Source of the DNA: Lachnospiraceae bacterium UBA3821
GTDB taxonomy: Bacteria > Bacillota > Clostridia > Lachnospirales > Lachnospiraceae
Assembly: GCA_002368865.1 (NCBI GenBank)
Contig: DFDT01000147.1
Span: 15,141 to 79,140 of the forward strand
DNA: 64,000 bases
Direction of reading: 5' to 3'
Shown here: positions 27,393 through 40,000 of the stretch, in pieces
Layout: each line of letters begins with the position of its first letter
Position numbering within the stretch: the first letter of the stretch is position 1
Program-made: the position numbers and the translations under genes
Notes under the pieces: generated by a model
Database searches by the model: none
What the model was told of the DNA's origin: nothing
The model's input: only the letters and a program-made list of their open reading frames with translations

Positions 27393-30300
27393 TCATATTC
27401 CCCGTTGCTGAATCTGTTTCTTTTGCGTTTCCACCTGCTTCGTCAGTTTTCTGGAGTTTACCTTTGAGCCGAGGATCGCGGAGAGCTCATCCAGCTTTTT
27501 CGTGTCCTTGCCCTTGTAATTCTGATAGCAGGCTGTCAGTGCCTCGTCGCGGAACTTTACGATATCCGCATGCCCGGTCTTACCCTGCGCCGCGCCCTCA
27601 AGCACTCTGTCGCGGAATTCCCTGTTAAAATCCTTGTCGGTCAGGTGCTCCGCCATGAAAGCACGGGCCTTGATAGAGCTCTTATTCAAAACGGTCAGAC
27701 CCTTTTCCAGGGCTTCCTTGCCCATCTTCTCACCGCTGACCAGTCCCTTTTTGATGCTGGCCTGGCAAAGACACTCCACGTACAACGATTTCGCAACGGA
27801 ATTCATGTATCTGCTCTTCTCCGTCTCATCTTTGATGTCAAGACCGTTGCGATATTTCAGCTCCTTCTCGTTCACTGCTATAAGCATCTCATTGTTCGAA
27901 AGATTCGTTTCTATTAGCTCCTTGTCCCTGTCTGAGAGCAGCTTATCCGCAAGCTTTTTGCCTGTTCCCTGCGCTTTCAGATCCTCCGCAAGCTTCCTGC
28001 CTTCCTTCTGTTCCGGCGCCTCGTCAAAGCCGAATTTCTCCTTGAGACTGCCCTCCTTCTTCCGGGGTGCAGCCTGTCTGTCCGCTTCTTCCTTCGCCTT
28101 GAACGTGCCCTCCAGAATGCCCTGCACCACGTCGTCATGGACAATGCCACCGATGGAATTGCCCCGTTTCTCCAGGGCGCGCTCCTGCTCAATCTCGGCG
28201 CGGTAATCCTCGATCTGCTTTCTCATGTTGCCGATCTTGCCCATCGCCTTTTCGAAGACATATTCATCCCCTGTCTTGTCGGGATCCTTTACCTCCACCT
28301 TGAACAGATCCGCCACGGCGCCAATGGTATCCTCATATTCACGCTGTTCCAGGGACTGGTATCTGGTGCGGAGGAGCTTGTCCACACGCTCCATGGCTAT
28401 GATTTTGTCATAGGTTGCGTCTTGCTCATTCACGCCGTCCTTCGCCTTATGTACGCGATAGCGGTTAATGTTATTGAGCACTTTGTTGACGGTCTTAACG
28501 TAGGCTGCCTTCGCCTTCTCGTTATCCGGCTCCTCCCGCAGTACTTTTTTCACGTCCGCAATGGATTTCATGATGCTGTTGTACTCGGAGGAGTTCCTTT
28601 TCACGCGCATGGAGGGCTCTTTTAACATGTCGTAACAGGTTTCCAGAATCTTGATCTCCTTCTCCCGCATCGCCGCGTCAAACGCTGCGTCCTCCTTCAA
28701 AGACTCCACCAGCACGGGCTGCTTATCCTTGTCCAGCAGCTTGCAGACATTCTCATCCCGCAGCTTTACCTCATAGAGGTTATGACGGAACTGATTCAGT
28801 TTTTCAACCAGTTCCTTGTTACGATTGATCCTGTCCATCTCCTCCCTGACATCCTCCAGCATATAACCCATGCCGTGTCTGGAGCGGTACATTACGTCAA
28901 AGGCATTCTGGAAAGCATCCTTGTTCTCCTGATAGAGCGTTTTCGTCTCCTGGGCCTTACTGATCAGCGCCTGGTACTCCTCCTTGGACCAGATGTCCCT
29001 GTCCACCTCCGGGATCTCCAGGTCGCCGTCCATATTGAATACCTTCACGACCTCTCCGTCCACGACCTTCGATTCCACGCCGTTTTTGACGAGGAAGAAA
29101 TTGTCAATCAGATCATAGCCGTTCCGATCCAGCCAGCTGCTGAGGCCCCATGCATCCACATCCGCAATGTGCTCTCTGCCCTTTTCCGCAAATTCCTTTT
29201 CAATGCCGATCAACCCCGTCATCACCTGGAGGAATTCCCTTTGATTGAACTCCCTGAGAAGCTCTTCTTCTCCTTCCTGCCCGGCAAACGCCAACTCTCC
29301 TACAGTGATGGGCGTACAGACCTCAGCCGGATCGATGCCGTTTTCCCGCAGATAATGGGAATAGGCGCCGGAATCCTGATACTCCTCCCAGATCATGCCG
29401 GCCTTAGTCATCCGATCGATCACATCCCGCATCTCCTGCACGTCTTCCCGGGTGATTCTGCCCTGCCCGTTGGACATCCAGAATTCATCCTTCAGGTTCT
29501 CCTCGTTTAAAAGATCTGCGGGATTCTTTACGTTCTTTTCTCCGATCTTGTTTAGGATGTCCATCTTCTCCTTGTAGGTGGCCTCATCCATGGTGTTTAG
29601 TCTGTCAATGTTCTTCATGCCAAGGAAATGGAACTCCGCGTTTTGCCAGTCGCCGCCGTTCTTGACAGCCTGAACAAATTCCCGGTTCATGGGATTTCTC
29701 AAAAGATATTGCATCGCTTTGATGTCCTTGTCCGCCTGAATCAGGTTATCCCGCGCGTGGAACTTGTCGGGGTCGGCTTCCCTCTCCCGGTCAAGCAGCT
29801 CCATCAGTTCCTCCATGGTATGATGATCCTCGTCCTTGATCTTCGTCCCCCAAGTGGGTTCCACTCCATTCTCCGTATTGTACTCATCCAGCCCCAGTTC
29901 GATGAAGCGTTTCATGTATTCCCGCGACTTCACGGTTCTGCGCCCTTCGGCCTCCAGATCCTTCTTCCGCTGCTCCTCACGCTGTGCCAGCTCCGCCTCG
30001 AGTTCTGCCTGCCTGCGGGCTTCCTCCGCCTTCGCTCTTTCTTCCTCGATTTCCTTCTGCCGCTGCCGCTCCTCTTCCTCTTTTCTTACCTCCTCGTCGT
30101 GCTCTCTCTGCGCCTTCTCCATGGCCTCTTTGGAGTATTTGCCGATGCCCTCCCGCTGTTGCCTCTCGTCCTCAAGCATTTCGGCTTTCTTCTGCTCCCA
30201 CCATTCACGGCCATAATATATGTTATCATGCCCCTCGGCCCATTTATCCCAGAGTCTCTGGTTTTCCGCTTCCTCGAGCCTCCTTTGCTCCCGCGCACTC

Positions 30301-30839
30301 TCTGCCTGTTTCTCCCGCTCCATCTTCTCACGGAGCTCCTGCGCTTCCTTCTCCCTTTGGATCCTGCGCTCCTCGGCGCGCCTTTGCCTCTCTGCTTCCT
30401 CTCGAACTCTCTGCTCGCGCTGTGCTTCCTCCTGTGCCTTGCGCTCTGCCTCCTGCCTCCGGGCTTCCTGTGCAATTCTTTCTTCCAGCGCCTTCCGCTC
30501 CTCCTGAAGGGACTTTACTTCCTCCTCCAGTCCGGTCAGATCCAGATCTTTCGTCTCCGCATACTCCAAAACCTCCCTGATCAGGTCTGCACGTTCCTTA
30601 TCCGTGGTCACCCTGTTTTCATAGAGGCTTGCAGGAATCAAAGTACTAAAGTCGTCCCTTGCGCCAATCTTCCAGAAGGCGGCAATGATCTTCTCATCCC
30701 CTTCTTTATTCCAGCCTGAGCTTTGCAGGTTATCATAAATATCATCCCTGTCCCAGAACCCATCCACGGAAGTTTCGGGTCCCCATAGCTTATCGTATTC
30801 CTCTTTTGATAGATTCTGATCGTTTTTCGGTAAAGACAT
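27393..30839 (-). CDS. Giant coiled-coil protein with GW module, 1148 aa
   Basis: Residues about 33-62 form one Gly-Trp module like those in the 1230-aa protein (LQSSGW followed by a GDEKIIAAFW segment). Residues about 103-300 are an extremely Glu/Arg/Lys-rich stretch expected to form a long single helix or coiled coil. The rest is a helical region with segments such as KRNSSEYNSI that resemble the EY modules. The last about 120 residues share a domain with the 863-aa protein. There is no signal peptide. GGAGG lies 9 bases before the ATG, and a class II promoter (30899-30926) lies 60 bp upstream. The kinase-like gene follows 72 bp downstream, so these two are probably one transcript. Function unknown. 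Confidence 0.8.
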   Translation of the reverse strand: MSLPKNDQNLSKEEYDKLWGPETSVDGFWDRDDIYDNLQSSGWNKEGDEKIIAAFWKIGARDDFSTLIPASLYENRVTTDKERADLIREVLEYAETKDLDLTGLEEEVKSLQEERKALEERIAQEARRQEAERKAQEEAQREQRVREEAERQRRAEERRIQREKEAQELREKMEREKQAESAREQRRLEEAENQRLWDKWAEGHDNIYYGREWWEQKKAEMLEDERQQREGIGKYSKEAMEKAQREHDEEVRKEEEERQRQKEIEEERAKAEEARRQAELEAELAQREEQRKKDLEAEGRRTVKSREYMKRFIELGLDEYNTENGVEPTWGTKIKDEDHHTMEELMELLDREREADPDKFHARDNLIQADKDIKAMQYLLRNPMNREFVQAVKNGGDWQNAEFHFLGMKNIDRLNTMDEATYKEKMDILNKIGEKNVKNPADLLNEENLKDEFWMSNGQGRITREDVQEMRDVIDRMTKAGMIWEEYQDSGAYSHYLRENGIDPAEVCTPITVGELAFAGQEGEEELLREFNQREFLQVMTGLIGIEKEFAEKGREHIADVDAWGLSSWLDRNGYDLIDNFFLVKNGVESKVVDGEVVKVFNMDGDLEIPEVDRDIWSKEEYQALISKAQETKTLYQENKDAFQNAFDVMYRSRHGMGYMLEDVREEMDRINRNKELVEKLNQFRHNLYEVKLRDENVCKLLDKDKQPVLVESLKEDAAFDAAMREKEIKILETCYDMLKEPSMRVKRNSSEYNSIMKSIADVKKVLREEPDNEKAKAAYVKTVNKVLNNINRYRVHKAKDGVNEQDATYDKIIAMERVDKLLRTRYQSLEQREYEDTIGAVADLFKVEVKDPDKTGDEYVFEKAMGKIGNMRKQIEDYRAEIEQERALEKRGNSIGGIVHDDVVQGILEGTFKAKEEADRQAAPRKKEGSLKEKFGFDEAPEQKEGRKLAEDLKAQGTGKKLADKLLSDRDKELIETNLSNNEMLIAVNEKELKYRNGLDIKDETEKSRYMNSVAKSLYVECLCQASIKKGLVSGEKMGKEALEKGLTVLNKSSIKARAFMAEHLTDKDFNREFRDRVLEGAAQGKTGHADIVKFRDEALTACYQNYKGKDTKKLDELSAILGSKVNSRKLTKQVETQKKQIQQRGI

Positions 30840-30898
30840 CTTGTTTTTCCTCCTTTTTGTGAGGGCAATTTATTTTTCTGATCATAATCCTGATTCTG

Positions 30899-30926
30899 AA
30901 TACCCTGATTTTTCCCGTTTGGTTGC
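30899..30926 (-). promoter_or_regulatory. Class II promoter GCAACC-N15-GGGTATT
   Basis: GCAACC (30921-30926) and GGGTATT (30899-30905) on the minus strand with a 15-base, A-rich spacer. It lies in the 180-bp gap after the 4054-aa gene and 60 bp before the 1148-aa gene. A 7-bp stem (30979-31009) in the same gap has no T run and is not a clear terminator. Confidence 0.85.
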
Positions 30927-31019
30927 GTCCGTCAGGTCTGTTACCGCCTTAACAGCCACTTCCATGCAGTTTTATCCAGAGGCAATGATTTTAAACCGCT
31001 GTTTGCCTCATTGCATTTA

Positions 31020-34000
31020 TCACACCCCGGGTGCTTTAAACCCCGGTTGTTTGTCCTTCTGGTCAGCTAATTTGGCGTCGGTCACCTTGGCATCCGTTTT
31101 CTGTTTTTTCTCTTGTTCCGCGGCTTTGCGCTTCTGTTCCTCCGCCCTGGTCTGCTTCAGCGTCTTCGCATGCTTGACGCCTGCCCCCGGCATGCCCTTC
31201 TTCTGTGCTTTTACTTCCAGACCAAAGGCGTGCAGCAGCGTCTGGTCATCAACAAGCTTCGCCAGATGCTGCACGGACTCCAATTTTCCTCTCAGATCTT
31301 TGTTCACGCCGGGTTCGCCGTCTGCAAGCTGCTTCTGATGCTCCGCCCATTCCTCATGGATCTCCTCCAACAGGGGTTTTACCACCGCCTGGAAGCTCTT
31401 GTCCCGCATCATCTTATTCACAAAAACAATATCATTCATACCGGCAGGTACCACTCCGTCTCTGGATTTGATCAGATCCAGTGCCACCGGATAGGCAATC
31501 GCCCGCAGCAGCTCCTTCTCTGCCTTTTCTCCCGCTTCAGGATCCTTCCACTTCGGAATGTTTTCAAGGATCGTTTTCTCCAGATTGTCTCTGTACCCTG
31601 CTCTCATCAGATCGATCCCCTGCAACTTGAACTGTCTCTTACTGTCATCAGCCCCAAGATGCTCCGCCATATCCTGATAAAACTCTGCATGACGGTTCCG
31701 TCCTTCATCTGCCTGTCTGACGCTTTGCCTGCCCTCCGGCTCGATATTGACATCGCCCAGCTTCTCTGCCTGCTTCGGATCCTGCAGGGACTCCTTGACC
31801 TTGCCGGGAAGAGGTGTCAATCCGCGATCCTGCGTGGCCTCGGTGCGGATCGCACTGCTGTAAGCTGCACTCCACTCCTCGTTGTTCAGATCGTCCCGCT
31901 CCAGATTCGGATCCTGCTCCAGGCGGAACCGGATATAATCCTCCAGACTCTTGAGATGCCCCTCATACGCCCGGTTCTGCACCCTTTCATTGATCATCTT
32001 AAGGTCACGGGCACGCTGTTCGGGATCAATGGTGCTCATAAATTCGGGCAGCGCTTCCTTTTTGATATTCTTTGTCAGATCCGCACCCAGTGCCGTGAGC
32101 TGTTCATAGCGTTTCACCAGATAGCTTTCAGTCACTTCCTTCGCGCGATATCCGTCCGCCAGCTGCTGCATCCGCTCATTGATCATCTCCGTAAGCTCCC
32201 TGCGAAGCTCCTGCACACGCTCATTCATCATCTCCGTAAGTTCCTTCGATTCACCTTTGCGGGACACAAGCTTCGACTCCAGCTTGTTTAACTTCGCCTG
32301 CTTCGCCATATATTCCTTCCGGAACTGATTATCCGCATCCAGCTCGCGCTGCGCAAGGGACTTCTGCTCTGCGTCAAAGGCAGTCTGCCACTTCCGGTAC
32401 CGGTCCGTATTGGCAGTCACGTGATTCGCATCAATTCCCAGATCCTTGTCAGCACCTAACGCAAGCTGTTCCAGATCCTTATACTCCTGCCGCTCCCTGT
32501 CCTCCGGATGTGCCATCAGATAGTCCAGCATTGCCTCCTGCACCAGAGACTTCACCATGGAATATTCGCAATTTTTTGCATCCTCTATGATCTCATTGTA
32601 TTGCTTTGTCAGATTTGCGTATTGATCCTTCTTCTCCAACAGTCCCTGATAGTTCAGCGGATCCGGAATCCTTACACCTCTTTCATCCATATGGACATAG
32701 GGCAGATGCTTCTTCTTGATGGGACCGCCCTCCAAAAAGGCTGCCTTGAGACCATCCTTCATCCGCTCCACCAGATCAGCTTCCATATTTTTGCCAAAGT
32801 GCACCTGTGTAAAGGCATCATTGTAGAACTTCAGCTCATTGACCTCCTTGTTGATCAAAACATCCACAAGCTGGCCCACATGCTGCTGATAGCGCATCAT
32901 CTCTTCCCGTCTGTGAGGATCGGTCTCTAAGAGGAATACTCCCTGTAGGCCTCTGCCCACTGCAAGCCCTACCTCGCCGCCGGTGGTCGCCTTCATGAAG
33001 TTATTGGAAAGTCCCATATCCTCCTGCTCTATAAACTCATTGAAGGATTCCATAAAGTTCTTGTGCTCCTTCGTGAAAGCTTCCACGCCCTTTTGGGCGA
33101 TTGTTTTCTGGAAGCTCTCGTACATGCACTTGCCGGGATTGCGCAGATATTCCTCAATGGAGACTCCCAGACGCTTCGCGTAATCGCCCACCTGGAACAG
33201 ACCGTTGAATTTGCTGTCCGTCAGATAATCTCCGGAAAATTCCACAGGAATCGCCGTATCTCCGGTGTTTCGGATGGTATCCACATTGCCGGCCACAAAA
33301 ACCTCTCCCGGGAATGCCTTCCTGATCATCTCATGGATCTCCTGCACCTGGGCGTGCACCTTCTCATATGCCTCATTGGCCGCCGCAATCTTCTCAATAT
33401 CCCCGGAATCCACTGCCGCCTGCAGCTCCTTTTTGGCCGTCACAAGCTTTTGGTAGCCATAAATCTTTGTCCCCTGTTCGGCACCGGACTGGCCTGTGAT
33501 AAACCCGTACTCCTCCATCTTGTGAATGATATCGACAGCATTCCTCGCCACATCCTCTGATATCTCAGGCGGATCCGCCAGGATCTGATCCACCATTTCT
33601 GCCTTCTCAGGCTTGATCACCCGGTTGACAATGGCTCCGCCATATTCATAAGCATCCGTCATATCTCCATATCCTTTTCCATGATATTGGTTCATGGATT
33701 GCAGGGTATGGTATTCCAGCACCGCAGAGACATGGATGCGGTCTTCGTGTTCATTGATAAATTTCTCAAGTGTCTCCTTTCGCTGGGAGAGATGGCTGTT
33801 CACCGTATCCAGCAGTGCGTCCACTTCCTCTTCGGGTATAAGCTCATCCTCTGCGTAAGGTCTGCCTTCCTGTTCGGCGGCCTCCCGCTCCTCTTTCCGT
33901 TGTCTGCGGAAGGCCTGCTTCAAAGCTTCCAGCTTCTCCTTCTGCGGATAGTCGGACTTCTCCTCCAAGGTCCATTCCGTCGGCAGCTTCAGCTGCTCCA

Positions 34001-37000
34001 GCTCCTCCGCCGTACCCTGAACCGGTGCCGCCGCTTTGGCCAACTCATCAAAGATCAGACCAAAATACTGATCCAGCACCGGCGCAAGCAGACCCTCCGG
34101 GGACGCTACCAGTATCAGATTCCGGATACCGTCCTCCTGTCTCCAGACAAGGGGGGGGTGCCCCCACCGTGCCGCATTCTCATTAAACCGCTCAAATATC
34201 CGTTTCCCCTGTGCTTCAGTCAGGCTCTGGCAAAGCTTTTCCGAAAGCACCTCCAGACGATACTCTGCCGCAGCAGTCTGCTGCTTCGTGGCAAGCGCCT
34301 GCTCCGGCGTCACCACATACTGTCCCTGTGCATTCTTCTCCGCGTGATATGCCGCTCTTGCCTCACGGTACAACGTGATCTGCTTCTGATAGTAGTCGCG
34401 CAGCGCCGCAAGATCCCTTGCCGCCGCCTCGCCAAAGGCATACTGTCTGTCGTTGTCCATGATTTCCTCCGCAAGCGAAGGATCGATCTCCTGCGCAATA
34501 CGGTCAAAATCCTCCGCATAATGTTCAAGTGCCAGCCGTTCTTCCGGAGAGGTTTCCCTCGCCACCATCTTCGTCATATTCTCTTTTACAAAGTCCTGAT
34601 AAGCCTGCGACTCTTCATACGCCTTCCGGTTGTCGCTCCACATTTTTGCATAGTGATCAAAGGCAGCGACCTGTGCGATACAGCGCTCCCTCTCCCTGTC
34701 CGTGAGCGGCGTCCCGTTCTCTGCCGCTGTAAGCTTCGCAAGGGCTTCCTCCTTACGCTCCGCCATCTCATACATCCTGAGCATGACATTCATAAGCTCC
34801 AGTTCGTCGTCTGTCAGCTGCGCCTTCACTGCATCCTGCAGATTCTCCCGCTCCTCCATGAGAGTGGCGAGATTCTTTAACATAGAGCCGATGTGGGCGG
34901 CGGTGCACTTTGTGTCCGGATATGCAGCCTGCACCTTTGCCTGCATGCACAGATCCCGGATACCGAAGGTGACCATATCCGCCAGCGGTCCTACATTGCC
35001 CTGATCGTATTCCCGGATCAGCTTCTCTGTCGTCTCTCTGGCAGGAGCGATCTTCCCTGCAAAGGCGGAAGCGCCAAGATTTGCTCTCGGCTGTGCGGGC
35101 TGATTGAAGTCAATGGTCCAGAAGGGACTGCCCGCCCGCACCTTCATATCATGGGGCACAGCCTCCTCGCTTAGATGCGCCGACTGTGCCGGATCATCCA
35201 CCACCGCAGGATTCAATGCAGTGAAGTACGCTAACGTCGCGAATTCCCCGTTGGTAAAACTTCCCGCATCCAGATCCTTCATGTATTTCTTATATTCGTC
35301 CCGGCTATAGACGTGACCCTCCGGGCTGCCGTCCGCCCCGCAGACATACTCCGACACATACATCGGTTTCGCGCCGTATAAGGATTCCACACGGGCAAAG
35401 ATCCCGCTCTGGAAATGTCGCTGATCTGCCTTTTGTTCCAGTTCCTTTAAGCTGATCACACGGTCTGCATCGATCAGACCGCTGTCGGCGGTTCTTAAGA
35501 ATTCACCTTCATACAGCTCCTCCCAGTCCTCCTTCGTGTACTTTTCATAGGAGCTGGTCTGATAAGTCCGCTTAAACCAGTTCTGATACGTCCTCATGGA
35601 GGCAAGCTCCGGGCGCTCCTTTACAATACGGTTGCGGTTGGCCAGATCTGTGATCCTCTCCTGTCCTGCCTCCACATACGCGCCTGTCACCGGATCGGGC
35701 CGCACGGTTACGTAGCTGAACGGAACCTTGGGATCGCTTGCCAGGATCAGGATCACCTCCTGCATTACCTTATCCGCATCCTGATAGGCCAAAAATTCGT
35801 CCACTTCCCCTCCCAGATAGTCCTTCAGCGGGATCGAGCCCACCCGGAACAGATCGTATACATTCTTCTCCGGATGCTGCTTCAGGTATTCCTGCACCGC
35901 CGGCCGCTCCATGATGGGATCGAAAATCTCATGATAGAGCGCGGATGCTTTCGCAAGCTCCTCATCGGAAAGCTCTTCCAGACTCTCGATCGACCTGACC
36001 GTTCCCGCTTTTCCATCAGACAACAGCTCCATACGCGCTTCTCTGGTCCGGTTCATGCGATAATCCAGCGCATTCTTCTCGATCTCATCCAGGCGCCGCT
36101 CCTTTTGCTTCGCCTTCTCCTGCGGCGTCACCTCGCGCAGGCAGTCTGCGTACTCTTCCGGTTCCGCTCCGTTTGCCTCCAATTCCTCAAGCTTCTCCAC
36201 ATCGATCAGATAAGTATCAAAGAAGGTGCCGTTTATGAGCTTCTCACGACTGTCTGCCGTTCTCTTATGCAGTGCGTTTGAAAGCGCCGGAATACTTTCC
36301 AGAACCTCCGGGTCTCCCAAAGGTCCCCTTGTACCGAAATTCATATAGAAGCTGTCCATTTCCTCGTACGGATCCTGCCCCTGTGCCAGACGCATATGGA
36401 TCCTGTCCATCATCACCTCGTAGGCATAGGGTTGACTGATCCCGCTACGGATATCAATTTCTCCCGCTGCCACATTCCGCTCAAAGGCATCCTTCGCCAC
36501 CAGCATCATTCCTGTGGAGCCCAGACAGGTAAGCTGCTTTAAATATTGATCCGCCTGTGCCTCCGTGGCAAACAGCCCCTTCGATACCTGTAAAGCTACG
36601 GAATGCTCCAGCTCCTGCTTATTATCAAAAATGGCATGGATGATCCCTCCGGATACCTTGCCGAGAAAAGCTTCCCGCATCTTTTTCTCATCTGCAAAGA
36701 TTTCCTGCGCGGGATAACGCTTCGCATGCATCTCCACCAATGCCTGCGTTCCGGCAAGCAGGTTCTCACAATATGTCCCCGTATCGTAGTTTGCGCAGAT
36801 CTCCTTGAATTCCTGCGCGTATTTTAATTTCTGCTCCGCAAGCTCGTTTAAGCTGATAATCTGTTCAAAGGTATAGCCGGGAAGTCCTTTCTTTTCCCTC
36901 TCCTGTGATTCCCATGCCAGTCTGGCGATGATATAGGAGGTGGCAGTGGTTCTGCCCTTCCGCAATCCCCCCCTCCAACGTTCTTTTTCGTCCTCCGAAA

Positions 37001-40000
37001 GATCCTTTCTCGCATTCAGCGCATCTGTGTTCAGCTCCGGATCTCCCTCCGGCAGAAACCGCTTCTTAAATGCGCCCGTAAACACACCCGCACCATGCAG
37101 CGAGGTCAGGTAGGCATCCGTCGCAAGGAAATTCTCATAATCCTTCTCCGCGCGATCTGTTAATGCATGCTCCCGCTCCTGCAGCTCCTGCTCCGACTGC
37201 CTGCGCACCCTGCGCTCCGGCAATGTCTCGAGGGACTCCTGCGCATCCTTTTGGCTCAGCACGCTTGAACCAAGCACCCTGAAATAGTGGTCATGCTGCT
37301 GCTTCACAAGCTCCGGATCCAGATCGGTCTCGTGCTTTCCCTCCGGCAGGATATGGATGGGTACACTGCTGATCTCATCCCGCTGCGGTTTATTGCCGGC
37401 GATAAAGAAATCGACAGGCACTCCTTTCTTCATCTGCTCCGCCAGGATCGAACTGCCGTCCGCATTGGGCGTATAGCCTCCCGGATTCTTCTGCTGCATG
37501 ATATCCTTTAATGTCCTGCCGCCGACAAGGATCAGTTCGTTTCTGTCCTCCACATTTACCGGAGTGAACTTACCGACGCCATAGATCTCCTCCACAAGCG
37601 CACGCAGACTTTCCGCTTCCTTCCCCCGCTCTGCCGTAAGCTCTGTAGGACGATAGACAGATCTATCGATCACATTGTCCATGAAGCGAGGGACGCACTC
37701 TCCGGTCTTCTCCTCAAAGAAAGCATGGATCTCTACAGGTGTCTCACCCATGGGACGGATCAGGTAAGCATGCTCCAAGCCCGTCAGATATTTCTCGTAA
37801 TCCGCTAACGGCGATGTGTTCAAAATCTCCTGCGCTTTCTGTGCGTACTCCTCCTTCAGCGTCGGATTCACAGCCAGCTTCGATGCGCGGTCGTATAATC
37901 TATACTGGAACAGCGCCTGATCCATCTGTGGCGTCTGCACCTTCTCGAGTGTCTGCTGCAATAAGACTCTGTAGGCCGGTGCGAAGAGCTTCGCCCGGCG
38001 CTGCAATGTGTGGATGCGCGCCGGATAATCCGTGCCGAAGGCATGCTCTCTGGCTGCCGCAGACTCCATGCTCACCATCGCGCGGCTTAAAAGCGCATCC
38101 CGCTCTGCCTCGGGATCTGCTAACTTCTCCTCTCTCTCTGCAAGCACCTTCTCCGCGTAAGTCTTCGTCTCTGTCAGCTTCAACTCCCTGTTTGGCATAT
38201 TTGCCGGATAATCAAAGGAGCTGCCGTGGAAGGTGAGGGGAACCGGATGGTTCTTCAGCTCATCTCCCGTCTCGGTCATGTAGTTTACAAAAATGGGCGT
38301 TTCCGCACGGAAGGACTCCGCTGCCAGAACACCGAACATCAGCGTTTCCTTATCTGCATCGGGCGCCAGGTCGCGGTATTTCTCCTCGTACAGCTCATTC
38401 AGCGTGCGGTCTCCGATGAAAACACAATCCATAAGGGTAAGACCATTATCCGTGAGGAGCTCCTGTGCGGGAGCCATATAACCCCGCAGACTATCCTGCA
38501 GCGCGTCACCGATCGTGCGGATTCTTTGCCCCTCATCCGCGGCAGGGTTCTTTAAGAAATTCTCTGCCGCAGCGGGCGTAGCTGTTATTTGATCCCGGTT
38601 TACCCAGAGTCCGAAACGATCCGCCACGGGTTTTACCGTAAAATCCTCCGAACGGACTACCGTGCCGTCCGACCTCACCTGGGCACAGCTACAGCTCACG
38701 CCCTCCGTTATCGCATAGCGCATTGCCTCCAGGCGCATAGCGCGTTCCTTCTGCTGCGGTGTAAGATCGTCGGGATACTGCTTCTCTACCACCTCTCTGA
38801 TACTCCTGCCATCCGACAGCACAATGAGATCAAAATCGTCTCCCCAGAAGTCCGTCATCATGGCAAGGGTTATCCCATGGTAAAGCTTCCCGAAATGCTT
38901 CCGATACGCCTCCTCCAACGCCGTCTGATCCTCCTCGGAGAGCGCAGTCAGCAGATTCTCTGCAGCCGGATCGGTCAGATGTGTACTGTATTGTCCCATG
39001 AAGACGCCGCTCAGCGCATGCGCATCCTGCAACGCTTTTTCATTCATATCCTTTCTGAATTCCCGGTATTCCTTTACCCATTTTTCCCGCAGTTCCTTCT
39101 GCCCGATATAATCCGACCGTTTCCCGTTCAGATAATCCAGACAGTTCCACAGATCCATATTCGTGTATTCGATGGAATCCGACGTGGTGATCTCCTCTCC
39201 GATAAAAGGAGCGATCTTGTTCATTTCCCCGAAATTCCAGGTGGGAACCTCCGCTATGATCCTTCCCTTCAGCTCGCCCAGCCGCTCCTTTGCAACATCC
39301 ATCGCAAAGGCCTTCTCAAGCATTTGATGCTTGCTTTTGAAAATCTGTTCCGGCAGTCTGTAATAGCCCTGTGTCAGCGCGGACAAATGAGACAACTGAT
39401 TCTCATACTCCGTCACATCCCCCAGCGCATCATAGTAAACCTTGCGCATCCGTGGATCCGCCGTTGATCCCGTATAAGCTTCCGCATCCTGTGTCAGGTC
39501 GATCTGGATCGCCTGAAGCAGGCGCATGGTCTTCTGCGCCTGTGCCATCCCCGCCACGGTGTTCATATCCTCCGGCAGAGGTACCTGCCAGGAACTGATC
39601 TTCGCCACTGCCTGCCTGTGCATCTGTGCAATGGTCTGTATCTTCTCCTCCTTCGTCCGCGCTCTTCTCGTCCCCTCCGGTGTTTCCGTATAGTCAATAT
39701 GGTCAAAGAATTCCTGCAGCTTTGCCTTGTATTCCTCCGGAGAGATGGACTCCATCTGCACCAGCTCTTCGATAGTGGCACCCTTCGTGATCAGATAGAG
39801 CCGCAGCGCATCGTCTCCCGATGCACGTCTGTCAAGGCTATATCCCGTTTCTGCACTGATCCGCCCGGTCTCTCTTGCATACCACTCCCTGTCCTGTGTA
39901 TTGAATTTAAGATGAAGTGAAAATAACTGCGTTGTTTCCTGCTCCGTCAGCGCCAGCTTTTGGATCTCATCTATATCCGGCTCGTTCAATTCCTTGTTTA

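Noticed and set aside
30979-31009. Hairpin after the 4054-aa gene
   Set aside because: Only 7 paired bases, an 17-base loop and no T run; not a convincing terminator.
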